Shown here piece by piece: positions 1 to 10,918 of a DNA stretch of 64,000 nucleotides. The stretch's first letter is position 1. Every line of letters begins with the position of its first letter. The translations under genes were made by a program, and so were the position numbers. Under the pieces are notes generated by a model. The model made no database searches and had not been told where the DNA came from. It saw only the letters and a list, made by a program, of their open reading frames with translations. The stretch is from Branchiostoma belcheri (Eukaryota > Chordata > Leptocardii > Amphioxiformes > Branchiostomatidae): contig NW_017804265.1 of NCBI RefSeq assembly GCF_001625305.1, forward strand, positions 1,048,760 to 1,112,759. The letters run 5' to 3'.

Positions 1-503
1 CCCTCCGATCAATCACGACTCACTTTCCGTCCCATCAAGTTTCTTCTCGCCTTTCCCCGAATCCCATTAGAGGTGGTGAGCGCCGGTATCACCTTCAGCC
101 CCACCCGCGATCTAAACAAAACGGCGGCCGGGTTAAAAACAACAGACCGGGTATCCACTGACCAGCCCCGGATAAATTCAGGGCGCTACACCGCAAGTTT
201 TGACGCCTACTTCGGTGTTAGCAAATAAAGTGTCGACGGTTGGTTCTTAAGGGAGGCATTAAGAACGTCGCAAGGAGGTCGCTGTGTCTTTCTTATGCTC
301 TGGTGGGGGTCGTAACCACGATAGCCTCTTCTGAAAGAAAAAGCACTTAAGAATACTTAACCCGGACAAAGTGATTCCTTAGAGGGCCACGGGAAAAGGT
401 GTCAAGAGCCGGTACAAATAAAGCCAGGCGGCCCCGACTGGATAAATAACTGTTAATTTGTTTGTTGACTTACGTTCTGCGGCCAGCGGTTGTGTCAGTG
501 TGA

Positions 504-542
504 GGTCTCGAACCCGCGACCTTTGGTAAACTATCCGATGGT
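504..542 (-). repeat. tRNA-like B-box remnant, possible SINE piece
   Basis: Read on the minus strand, 504-514 is GGTTCGAGACC, a match to the RNA polymerase III internal B box, preceded by sequence resembling an anticodon arm. I cannot pair an acceptor stem around it, so this is not a tRNA gene. A decayed tRNA-derived SINE is the likeliest reading. Confidence 0.3.
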
Positions 543-1082
543 AACGTTAGCGGAGATGTTACACGGAAAATTTTTGTTTTCATAACTCGTTGCCACCAAG
601 CACAGTTGGTGCATCATCAATAAATAGCTTTAAATTCCTCCTGCAATTAAATGTGCAAAGATTGAGTGTAACAAGTCGTTCGGTGTGATATAGCTAGCTG
701 CCGCCGCGACGCGTGCCTGCGAAGCTGGTGTGTTATGCCGAAGGAAGGGTTATGCCGGCTATACACAATCATACAGATGGTGACGGTAGCGAAGAAGTTA
801 CACGGAAAAATATTCGTTTTCATAAAACTGGGCCATTGGTGCGTTTACTGTCAAAGGCCATGAAAGTATGAACTGAGAATTAAGACTTAGCCCTTACTAA
901 TTGCAGTTGGTCAAGTCATAACAAGTAAAGAAAAGAAAAAGTGTCCATGCGAATCTGAAGGTGGTAAGGTAGTCATAAAAATGGTGCGTTTACTGTCGAA
1001 GACCATGAATGGGTTAAGTCTGACAAAGTTTCAAACTTTTTCGTTACTAATTGCAGTTGAACAAATCATAACAAGTAATGGA
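538..1082. repeat. Local direct duplications
   Basis: Two pairs of diverged direct repeats lie here. The segment at 538-585 (containing TTACACGGAAAA) recurs at 777-824. The segment at 835-945 (containing GGTGCGTTTACTGTC and TACTAATTGCAGTTG) recurs at 980-1082. No reading frame or known element is recognised; the surrounding 1-1230 shows nothing else I can support. Confidence 0.6.
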
Positions 1083-1231
1083 TAAAATGTAAAACTGAAA
1101 GGTATAAAGTAATCTATGTACAGTTTCAATACGTTTCAGATTAATGAAAAATAAAATCAAACGAAATACATTTGCACAGAGTTAAGACCTTACAGCAAAC
1201 TCACACCGAAATAAAGATTACGCCAAGAAGC

Positions 1232-1605
1232 TTTCATGCCCTTGATTACGCTAACGCCTACGATCTTGTTTTTTTTTCGTTACAATTGAATTTAGAAAGT
1301 AGGAAAAGAAAGCTAAACAAAGCTAGAGAAACAAAAGAAATAAAGAGCTAATACTGGTCAATTGGAAAACAAAGTTGTCAAAGTGTCACATTACGCAGAA
1401 GCTACCGTTTTGTTGATTTGTTTTCGTTAGAATTGAATTTGGAAAGGTTCGGGAAAATAACAAACAGAACTCAATAAACAAAAGAAATAAAGAGTTAAGA
1501 CTTTTTCAAACCCACCCCGATTGGAAAGTTGTCAAAGTGTCACATTACGATAAAGCCTACGATTTTGTTGATTTGTTTTCTTTAGAATTGGATTTAAGTA
1601 AACTC
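1232..1605. repeat. Tandem repeat, about 165-bp unit, roughly 2.5 copies
   Basis: The block GTTGTCAAAGTGTCACATTA followed by TTTTGTTGATTTGTTTTC and AGAATTGAATTT occurs twice at about 166-bp spacing, and a shorter, more diverged first copy begins near 1232. The AT-rich repeats carry no long reading frame. Confidence 0.7.
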
Positions 1606-1779
1606 TTGAGGGTGATACCCCCTCCAGACGCCGTCCTTTCTTGACACAAGCTCTTACCTCCCGGAGTTTAATCCCATGGACCCTCTCTGGCCAATGGATA
1701 CTACCTAGCCAATTTGATAGTCTTTTGCCCCTATAGGATCTGTTTGGAGATTACCGGAGTGTACTCTTCGAAGACGATA

Positions 1780-2093
1780 TCCTTCAAGCTTTAGGCTTCG
1801 GCTTATTTTTGGTGTCTTTTTAGGTCCTTTTGATCGGGCCCACTTTTTGCACTAGTACCTTTTTTTACGCCAGCCTACCTTTACGTTTCTGCTTTTTTTG
1901 TGGCGTGTTTTCGGCGCTTTTGTCGGGCTATCTTTTTTGTACTGCTATCTTTATCTATATTTTTTTACGACAGCCTAACTAAAGGCAAATGGTAGTAGGC
2001 AAATGCTAACTGTCTGGCAAATGGATACAGCCTGGTCAATAAATTGATACTGTCTTTGCATGCGCAGCTACCGAAAGATCTGCTTGGAGATTA
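1780..2093. mobile_element. Family A foldback element, long variant
   Basis: The right end reads GATCTGCTTGGAGATTA and the subterminal part carries GGCAAATGGATAC and GATACTGTCTTTGCA, as in other family A copies. The left part shares GCTTTAGGCTTCGGCTTATT with copies near 3.1, 19.3, 22.7 and 63.9 kb. No transposase frame, so non-autonomous. Confidence 0.6.
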
Positions 2094-2194
2094 GCTCTTT
2101 CTTGACACTAGCTCTTACCACCCGGCGTGTCCCCGCCAATGCTTGCCTTCCGTCTCACCTGTGACCAGGTGTTTTCTCGGGGATTTACCTTTTT

Positions 2195-2790
2195 GTGCTG
2201 AGATCCCGGCCCTTTGGTCTGGTGTCGTGCACCGGCTACAAGATAAAAAGAGGCGGATTAAAGCAGTTCCGTCCGGTATTTGGTAAATCTACAAGCTGTA
2301 ACATTTTGTGGTTGAACAAGTGTCCTAATCTACAATCAGATCTTTCGGTGGCTACAACTTACAAGACAGTATCAAATTGGCAGTATCATTTTGGTTTGAT
2401 CTGCTACAAGATAAAAAGAGGCGGATTAGACAGTTCCGTTCTGTAAATAATTCGGTAATCTCCAACTCCAAGCAGATCATGGTGGCAAGGCAGTATCCAT
2501 TGGCCAGAGTGACCATACTGTCTTGCCACCGAGATTAGGTATTCGGTATATTAAATCTACAAGCAAACGTTCGGTATCTACAAGCAGATCTCGAGTTTTG
2601 GTTGCAACATTTGCATAGTTTTCCTGGTAAAAATAATCTCCAAGCAGATCCTACGGTGGCAAGGCATTGGCCAAAGGGTAACCATTAGCCACTCACCCAT
2701 TTGGTGGCCAATGGTTACAGCCTTTCTTAGCTTGCCACAGTCCCTCCAAAGAGCTCAGTCGTAGAGCTAGTAAGGAGAGTAATAAAACTT
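2195..2790. repeat. Cluster of family A fragments
   Basis: Pieces of the family A arm (TCTCCAAGCAGATC, GGTGGCAAGGCAGTATCC, ATTGGCCA) recur near 2456 and 2637. A short internal repeat, CTACAAGATAAAAAGAGGCG, occurs near 2237 and 2403. The short open frames here are made of repeat sequence. Confidence 0.5.
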
Positions 2791-3116
2791 TTTATATGTT
2801 TGATTGATAGGTCTGCGCCTAAACGATCATCATTGGCATATGCTAACGCCAGCCCTTATCATAAAGTTTATATTAACTTTATTCCTGCCCCCATGTGTAA
2901 AAACAAAGTGCAGATATGTACCCCACAGACTCACAGCAAGACAACCATGTTTCACACCTCCATGGGGCCTGATAACGTCCTGACTTCTGTTATTCTTATA
3001 TTAGAGAGCGATAAAGTCAGTAGATTGTTTTAGCAGTGATTTTACGGTCGTCTCTTGGTGTAAGTTGATGTGACAACCACATGCAATACCCAAGCAGATG
3101 TTCAGGGGTTGGGTGC

Positions 3117-3285
3117 TCTCCAAGCAGAGGTTTTGGCTTCGGCGTACTTTTGACGTGTTTGAGTTTTTTTCCCAGGGCTTTCTTTTATGTACTGGAATCT
3201 TTTTTACGCCAGCGTGGCAAATGGTAACTGTCTGGAAAATGGATACTGCCTGGCCAATTTAATACTGTCTTTGCAGCCATCAAAA
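3117..3285. mobile_element. Family A long-variant fragment
   Basis: It begins CTCTCCAAGCAGAGG and runs through GGCAAATGGTAACTG and GGATACTGCCTGGCCAATTT to ATACTGTCTTTGCAGCC, matching the long variant at 22.7 kb. The terminal GGAGATTA is missing. Confidence 0.5.
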
Positions 3286-5598
3286 TACCTCTACGGTGAA
3301 ATTATTTACACTACGTCGTTACATAATCTCGGCCAAAGACAACGTTTACGATTAGAGAATATTTGAACCCTCTTCTCTTTCGTAATAAAAGTAATTCTAG
3401 ATCTTTCTATTTCACAACGGAAAAGCTCCCTCCCCACCCCACCAAGCAACTAACAGAATCTAGTTTAGAAGCAAGACATGTACACGAAACTTGGCAGAAA
3501 TATGTATAGAATGACCACAAGAGCAACAAACATACCATACACGTTTTCTACGATATCTCTGCCACGACTAGACTGCTTTTTCATGAATAGAAAATTGAAA
3601 CAACACTCGAGGGAAAGTGACAAACACACCTGTGCATTTTAAACCACAAGCCGTGCATACCACCCATACAAGTCAGTTGTAAGCCAGGCTGTTGCTGTTG
3701 TAAGGTCCGACATGCTTTCTTTGTGAACTTTCTAAGGTGCTGTTGACCGCGGTTCATTCAAACTACATGTTGGTATGACGGTTGAGTGCAGCAATAGACT
3801 ATCCCATGCTATTGCATACAAATGCACAGCATTCTTTCATTACGGTGTATTGACTCTGGCCGTCTTTGCTCTCTAATATTTTCCCTAATCCTGTTTGGCT
3901 GACCTATGATTATAAATACACATTCGTAGATGAATCCAAAGACCAAGAGTTAGTATAAATGAGTTAGGCCAAGAACTATATTCGAGATCCAGTGTGACAA
4001 AATCATTTGAAGGGTTCTAAGAAAGTTTATTTTTTAATATTGAAAGCGAACGTTAACGCTAAGACAAATTCATTATTATTTATATATATAGTGGCCGATT
4101 CAATGTAGACGGCGCTACTTCTTGATATCCATACATTTAAACGCGTTGCTGGTTGTGGTTATAGCGTTTTTTGAAAGAGACGCGCGCCTAGACCTTTCCT
4201 CTTCCTCTATTGTACTTTGCCATTATAGCGTATGATCAGTTCATCGATAGTACCACATCAAAAGCGTCTGTGACATAAGGGCGTTTTCTATGAATCAGAC
4301 GATAACCCACGTTCTCTTTAATTTTATTGTTCACGTCGACGTATGTTATTTGATATGGCACGCTTCCCTCTATAGTTTATGGTTAACTAATTTCTTTTAT
4401 GTTGGATATAACAATACAAATATATATGACTTAGATGATATCCTATTTAGCATTCCCCATTTCCAGTGTAGTTTAAACTTTGAAGTTACAGATATGGTGG
4501 ATGTTATTTCAATGTAAAACAAACGTGTCCATGCCTTTAAAAATACTCTAAAAGTAAATCTGCAACCTGTAGATTTAGAACGAATTCTATTATAATATTG
4601 AAATTATCCCTGGCATAAGGCTATCTATGACAATTATATCATAAAGCATCTCCTCTTTTGTGTTTGAATGTCATGTTAAGTATAGCACGTGTCCGTACGG
4701 TTTTTCCCTCCCAACCATGTATGATTATAGTAATGCCAATGTCGTTATATCTTGTTGAAGCTCCTTGGTAATATATGACGTGAATAATAATTGTGCTGTA
4801 ACATGCGAAAAGTCACAGGTGTTGATGACATACCTATAACTTTTGAAATGAAACACATCTGTTGAACTTTCATTATCACACTGCAACGTGTTGCATATGA
4901 AGTTTTGACATGTATAATATTAGCGTCTCTACGGCGTCGGTAACATATGGGCCAATTATAACACATCATTTCTTTTGTTTGTTTAAGGACGTATGTTGCC
5001 AAGTTGAGGTACATGTAGCATGCGTCCGCCGTCATTTGCTACATTATGTCATTATAGGGCCATTTCGTTTGAAATTTTATGTACCTACTCAGCCATGTCA
5101 GTGATCAAGAATTTAGATACGAGGACTGAGTGTTTAGAAAATAATATATACCTGTTCAAAATTCAATGCAGTCATTACACCTGTAGCAGTCTACAAGTTG
5201 CCTGACATGCACTTTTATGTATCGCTTTGTGATTTTTTTACAACTTGTAGATGCTGCATATGCATTACATGCACCTGCACCTCTGTGAGTTTTAACGTGC
5301 CAGCTATTTTGATTGTGTTTGTTAAATCGGGAGTTTTATGTAACCCCCATGGGTGAAAGATACTCCCATCCAGCGCGTCCGTGGCATATGGGCCCACTGT
5401 AATAATTAAAAGATAACATATCTGTCCTATTGTTTCCGGGGTGCTAATCTGAATTTGACGGGTGTCATCCCCTTATGGACAGCTGTTATTAGAACGATCT
5501 TCACACCTCGTCCTATCTCAATTTTGAGCTTTCTATCTTCAAGCAGATGTTAGGAACGTTTTTTGGATGCTCATTTCTACATAGTACTATTATATTAG
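3286..5598. other. AT-rich intergenic DNA, no gene recognised
   Basis: No reading frame here has exon borders or a recognisable family. The longest frames (about 60-96 codons) overlap on both strands and look random. The hexamer CATATG followed by GGCC occurs near 4947 and 5385, a weak hint of an old dispersed repeat. Confidence 0.4.
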
Positions 5599-5950
5599 TA
5601 GCCTCTACCGTAATCTCCAAGCAGACCCCTCTCGGTGGCAAAAAGACAGTATCAAATTGGCCAGGCAGTATCCATTAGCCAGAGAAGGTCAGTGGCCACC
5701 GTTGGTGGGGGTCAGGACAAAAAAAAACCGGCCATACTAGTATATAAAAATGTAACGATCATTCCCCCACAACCTCTGCTTGGAGAGTACCTCTACCGGG
5801 CTTCGGGAAGGTGCTGGAAAGAAAAGTCAGGCCAAATAGACAGATAACATGTCAGGGGAGTTAACGTTGGTCCGCTCAAAAATGCAGTTTGCCGCTCCCG
5901 TTCTCTTTTTGGCCCTGCGTTTCTACTCTTTCCACTGCCTCTCTCCGAAG
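5599..5950. mobile_element. Family B foldback element interrupted by family A
   Basis: The left end TAGCCTCTACC (5599-5609) is cut by a family A insertion and resumes at 5790 with CCTCTACCGGGCTTCGGG. The arm TAGACAGATAACATG follows and the opposite arm TTTCTACTCTTTCCA is near 5920. The right end is degraded. Confidence 0.6.
5611..5789. mobile_element. Family A element nested in family B
   Basis: It runs from TAATCTCCAAGCAGA to TCTGCTTGGAGAGTA, 179 bp. CCTCTACCG flanks it on both sides (5602-5610 and 5790-5798), a 9-bp match in which 8 bp is probably the true target duplication. The duplicated bases are part of the family B left end, so family A arrived second here. Confidence 0.75.
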
Positions 5951-6090
5951 TAACATACCGGCCCACACTCCATAAATGTTGCCCTAGCCCTAAGTGCGAA
6001 TAAAATGTTGATTTACGAATTTCATGTCTTCTTATCATACCCCAACATTAAATCTCTCTCACACATACACAGAGACTGGGCAACCAGCAA

Positions 6091-6340
6091 CCGTAAGGAT
6101 TTGCCATCCAACCATCTACTGGGAGATTCTGAAGCCTTATAAGCTATACTTATGTGGGGATGTATCATAAGTTGGTGTATATCTACTGGCAAGGACATTA
6201 TACATAGAATGTCCTTGCTACTGGTAAAAATACATGAAATAAAATGAATCAAAAGAAATGTAGTTAATACGTGTACATGAGACAAATTGCGCAACCAGTT
6301 AACGTAAGGATTTGCCATCCAACCATCTGCTGGGAGATTT
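6091..6340. repeat. Direct repeat pair
   Basis: The block GTAAGGATTTGCCATCCAAC, continuing into a shared GGGAGATT, occurs near 6091 and again near 6303, 212 bp apart. Between them sits a small hairpin with arms CAAGGACATT and AATGTCCTTG (about 6190-6217). Function unknown. Confidence 0.6.
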
Positions 6341-6412
6341 AATAGCAAACTTGGCCTTCGTGCTCCATCATCGGGCTGCCAGGCGCCTGCGGACCGTGTG
6401 AGAAAATCTCCG

Positions 6413-6420
6413 TTCCCACG
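6413..6420 (-). promoter_or_regulatory. RBPJ/Su(H)-type site, far upstream of HEY
   Basis: TTCCCACG, the reverse complement of the CSL consensus CGTGGGAA. It lies about 4.5 kb upstream of the HEY start codon and belongs to a local excess of such sites. Confidence 0.3.
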
Positions 6421-7143
6421 AGCGCCGCAATCGCCTCAATTGGCTTGTTTTGTTTACGGTAGGCAAGAGGCGCACATGTCTGTTAATTACGTGTCACGGA
6501 GTAGTGGTGGGAATGGCGAGCACACGGCAAGCGTTGTGCCGAGCCATGGGAAAGTACTGCGAACAATACCCGCTACCCAAACACATAATGGTCCGCCGGA
6601 GAATGGGCTTTTGTCCGTAAATAAAGACGGACAGTCAAAGCCTTCAGGTATCCTTTGTCCGGGGCGCCCGCGGCTCCTCCCTCCTTTGTTAGACCGTCGC
6701 ACAGTTATGCTAGCGGGCGGAGGTTCGGGTCTTTATGGGCCGAAACACTGCCCACCTGTGGACCGCCGCTCCGGCATGCGCCGAGACTCGAGCTTCCTGA
6801 ACCCGAACACCCCAGGGCCTTTCATCCACTCAACCCCGCGACGGCCACCTGAATGGACTGGTCCTCCTGACAGCGCGCTTCTCATAACAGGAAGGCCTTT
6901 GTGTTCGCGCCAAATCCTTGTCATTGCCAAACGCCGTCTGTCTAAGCGAATCAGGGCATGTGTGAGTGTGTGTGTATGTGTGTGTCGGGGAAGGGGAGTG
7001 TGGGAAAGCAGCTGCGGTCGTCAGCGGGGTTTTAATCATTGTTTACTGTGGCAGCAAGACGTGTTTTCGTTTCCCTCTCTCACCGCGAGGCTGGGCGAAA
7101 CTTCCCGCCGTATTTCTCTCCACCGGACGACACTAAACAGTAG

Positions 7144-7151
7144 TTCCCACG
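7144..7151 (-). promoter_or_regulatory. RBPJ/Su(H)-type site
   Basis: Perfect TTCCCACG, overlapping a CACGTG E-box (7148-7153). A related TGTGGGAA lies at 6999-7006 and another at 8280-8287. Whether any is bound is unknown. Confidence 0.3.
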
Positions 7152-7199
7152 TGGGTCGTTTGAAGATGGAGAAGGGAGGGGGTGAAAAACGAGGGTAGA

Positions 7200-9717
7200 G
7201 GTCAGAGTTCTCCGCCCTACGGGGGGCTGACACCCGCCAGGTTGGGTAAATCACACCAGCGGCAACTGTAGTGACATGCCGGCACGCGCACGCACTCTAA
7301 TCTATTTAGCACCTTTCTCGTATGCCACTCGCGCACAATGCGCCAAGGCGACCCGCAAACACGCGACAAAACAACAACGCGACGTCTCTAAAGACTTGGC
7401 CACGTCCGTCTGCACTTGTGTAGTCTTTAGCAGACTCCTTTGCGGGTTAACAAATTCGTATTCTAATTATTGCCCCCATCAGTTGTTCAAAAGTATTACT
7501 ACTAGAACATGTTATAGACTGTTGATATACCACCGATGTTGATGAGACTATTGGCCAAATAGCCACTCTTATAATATACTAGTGTATCACTGTAGATATT
7601 AGACATTAGAATTGCTTTATCACTATAACCTGCGATTCCTTTCATTCATTTTTTTCATTCATCAATATGTACGATTACTGAGCAATAAAGTTAATTTATA
7701 TATTTTAGTCAGCCACCGGTTTCTACAAGTTTCCTCAGCAGCCACAATACCAGACTTTGCATCATCCCTAGAGATGGAGGGATGCCTACAATCAGCACCC
7801 TAAGGAGGCTGGTGGAGACTTCTTTAACTTTTCGCGCGTCATCTGCCGAAAGACAAGTTGTCAGGCACGCCGCGAGGTGCCGTCTGTGTGATCCAACATA
7901 CGGAATCACTTTGGCACTTTGAAAACAACATTCTTCCGCGCTATCTCCCAGCCTCTCCGGTTTCTGGTGCGCATTAGCGCCTCGCCGATAATCTTCTCCC
8001 AAAATCTTGTACCGGCTCACCATAGATCACGACACGCGTCGATTTGGCGGTTTTACAACTTTCTAAAAACCACCGTTTTTGTTGAAAAGGTTGTTGGAAA
8101 GTTTACAACAGGTTGTTTGGTAGCGTATTGAGGTTTGGAGAGGTTGTACAAATACGCGGGAAAGTGGTAAGGGACGGTTGGCTGCCCCCCAGAGGGAGGG
8201 AACGCACCGGTGGGAAGAGCGCGTCTGCCCGAGCGCACGTCGGTCGCACGGCGATACGATTACAGGCGGCCGCTGAGGCTGTGGGAAAATACCTGCGCTG
8301 TCACCGCCGATACCCGGCCCGGCCCGCTGATTGGCTAACACCCCCCGGGGATCAGACATTCCTAATTGCCGACCGGCGGCCGACCAGCCCCGACCGACGT
8401 TCGGGGGAACGCCGGGAGCGGCGCGGGGCAAGGCGACAACCCCGGCCGCCATGACATTTCAATTACGTACGCCCGTTAGGCGGGCAGGCGATAAACGGTC
8501 AGGAAAAATCAGGAAAATTAGAAGGATTTGATCGGCATTGTGATAAATATTATCAGAATGAAGTAATTTTAATAGTGCGATTTCGGAAAGTTTACTTTTT
8601 AGGTCGGGATCCTTTTTTTTACAGATCATTTTGGTCTCATCGTCGTCGTAGTTGATCTTTTAATCCAAGGTTCAGACTGCATCATCTAAAGAGTGCCGGT
8701 AGCAATTTTCCTATTTCTGTGTTCGCGATCGATTTTAGTCAACTTTTTTCTACAGTATTACCGATCCCGAAGAAGTTGTTTTATTATCTAGTGCCAGCGT
8801 ATTTTTGTGTACCAAGAAGTTTGATAAAATACTTGGCGCTCGCTGTGTCCGAGCAATACATGTACATGTACAGCATAATCCTTCTAATTAATACAACATG
8901 CCACAAAATAACCATTGACAGACAAGCTTCCCGTATGAAGCATCGCAGACGTCGTGTTTTGACGTCTCGAGATGTTTCGTGTGGCCTTTTCTACGTCGGC
9001 AACCTTTCAACTGTTGGCAGTAAACGAGGCTTCTCTAACGCGCTAAGAAGGTCGGTCGCGGAACAACATAATTGACTACATAATAAAGCTTGCTGATAGA
9101 GTACCGGGTGATTAGCAGAGTTGTAAACCCATCACCCTATTGTTGGCCATCTTTTCCCATGCCGGCGCGAAGCCTAGTCCTATTCATCCCATCTGTTGGA
9201 CCTGACACCTCTCTAAAGATAATAAACCCCGCTGTCTCTCCGTAAAGTGTCTCACACCTCCCCGGGGGACGGTGTAGGGCTTCAGCGGAGGAATGTTTCC
9301 CGGCCGTCCGATCGCCCCCGTGGGGGTAGAGCGCGTTTGATGGACGGTCTGGGGACAGGAGGCGGGTGTTTACGTTGCAACGCATGCACAACCCGCGGAC
9401 TGTTGCGTTAAATAAACTTTCCGACCCGCGAACCAACATTCCCTTTCCCTCTCCCTCACTGTGAAAGGCAGCATTCATTTATCGGGCGCGTCCTCTTACT
9501 ATCAATTATGAGGAGACAATTACAAGTTCCACAACTGAAAGGAAGCCACGAAGCGTAGACGCTCAACGCTCCACCCCAAACAATGACTTCCCATTGTGGC
9601 TCCACGCCTCCTATTGTTCGGCTGGGTAATCTGTGAATTTTTAAGCATGGGAAAAACTTACACCGGCGAGGCGCGGTGTTAGGAACGGTTGACATAAGCG
9701 TTAGGTAGGGGTGGGTG
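7200..9717. other. Upstream intergenic DNA, partly GC-rich, no gene recognised
   Basis: 8.1-8.5 kb is GC-rich with many CpGs and open frames on both strands that look compositional. No exon borders or family motifs are seen. It may include distal regulatory DNA of HEY, but nothing beyond candidate binding sites supports this. Confidence 0.35.
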
Positions 9718-9935
9718 TTGTCTCTACCAGGCTTCGGGAGGCGGCTGGAAATACAAGTAGTAGAAATTTTCCATATACTAGTAGACAGATAACATGCCAG
9801 GGGAGTTAGTCCGCACCAAGAGAACAGTTTGCCGTTCTCTGAGTCTAGGCGCGGACCAACTCTCCTGGTATGTTATCTGTCTTTTTGGCCAGTTTCTACT
9901 CTTTCCAGCCGCTCCCCGAAGCCTGGTGGAGGCTA
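9718..9935. mobile_element. Family B foldback element, full length
   Basis: The left end resembles TAGCCTCTACC and the right end is AAGCCTGGTGGAGGCTA; arms of about 100 bp pair (AGACAGATAACATGCCAGGG against the opposite-strand match near 9866). Flanks GGGTGGGTG and GGGATGGTG agree at 7 of 9 positions, a decayed 9-bp target duplication. Confidence 0.75.
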
Positions 9936-10178
9936 GGGATGGTGGCAAGAGGGGTCTGGTGGGATTTTGAGTGAAAGGTGTTGGATACGGGTGCGTGCGG
10001 TGCGTGCTTTCCAGGCATTTGGCAAGCCCCAGAGCCGCCCTGCCGTCGTGCCCTGCAGACATGGAGCACCGACGGCTTGATAACTCCTGTCAACGGCCGG
10101 CTGTTACTAATTAGACTTAATTTGATCACGTGTGCTCTTTGCATCTGAAAGCTAAAAATAAATAAACAGTGGTTGGAC

Positions 10179-10186
10179 CGTGGGAA
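10179..10186 (+). promoter_or_regulatory. RBPJ/Su(H)-type site in HEY upstream region
   Basis: Perfect CGTGGGAA, about 0.73 kb upstream of the HEY start codon. HEY genes are direct Notch targets in vertebrates, which makes this plausible; occupancy is inference. Confidence 0.45.
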
Positions 10187-10591
10187 AGGTTCCTATGGGT
10201 AGAAAAAGTGCGAGTTTTTCGCGAAGAGTCGTGAAGATTCTGTTAGATTTGGACGCGTCGAGTTTCTGGTGACTCGGCCCGTCGTTGTATCGTGGCGACG
10301 GGTAACAAACAGCCGCGGAGTGGCTGTAAAGACAACATTTGTCTTCGATTCCGTGCATTCTTGACAATAAATCCAAAATAGCCGCGGTACAAAAATATTC
10401 CGCCGCAAGAAACCCGTCGGTTACCACGGCAACGCCACGACCAACCGAAACTCGCGCCTCTGACCTGAATTTTCGGGATTTTCGCGGAGAAACTGCGGGC
10501 TAAAACTGAAGAAACTCGGTTCACACGGTATATTTAGTGAACTGTTCAGCGAAGCGAGAAAGGCCTGTCAACCCGCAGAAACTCGGGACGG

Positions 10592-10700
10592 GCGCTGATT
10601 GGCCCGCGCGGGCGGCCCGGAGCGTTCCCACGGCCCGCGTGTGCAAGTCGCGCGTCGCACCGCCGCGAGCGATCAGCTGGGATCACCGCAACCAATCAGA
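10592..10700 (+). promoter_or_regulatory. HEY proximal promoter CCAAT boxes
   Basis: A reverse CCAAT box (ATTGG, 10598-10602) and a forward CCAAT (10692-10696, in AACCAATCAGA) sit in GC-rich DNA about 220-320 bp before the HEY start codon. There is no clear TATA box, so this looks like a CpG-rich promoter. Confidence 0.45.
10625..10632 (-). promoter_or_regulatory. RBPJ/Su(H)-type site, HEY proximal promoter
   Basis: TTCCCACG between the two CCAAT boxes, 287 bp before the start codon and in opposite orientation to the site at 10817. The spacing is not the short paired-site arrangement of some Notch enhancers. Confidence 0.5.
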
Positions 10701-10816
10701 AGCCAGCATCGCACCGCCGGGGCATGTTGAACAGCTGATCGCCTGTCAATCACCCGGCCATGCCCGCTGGGGAGGGGTGGATTTCACACACTCGAAATTT
10801 TTTTATTGAGCCCAAC

Positions 10817-10824
10817 CGTGGGAA
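10817..10824 (+). promoter_or_regulatory. RBPJ/Su(H)-type site nearest HEY
   Basis: Perfect CGTGGGAA 95 bp before the HEY start codon, probably at or just after the transcription start. The best-placed candidate for direct Notch input. Confidence 0.5.
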
Positions 10825-10918
10825 CGGAGCGGCATTTCGAGTTCAGACTCAGAGGAGTGAGGACGTGTCTGCCAATCGTTCCGCGCCAAGTACCAAACCC
10901 ACACACACCACTCCCAAC

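Noticed and set aside
6398-7198. 266-codon plus-strand open frame
   Set aside because: Composition-driven in GC-rich DNA, Ser/Arg/Pro-rich, overlapped by long frames on the other strand, no family motif, with a TG repeat inside.
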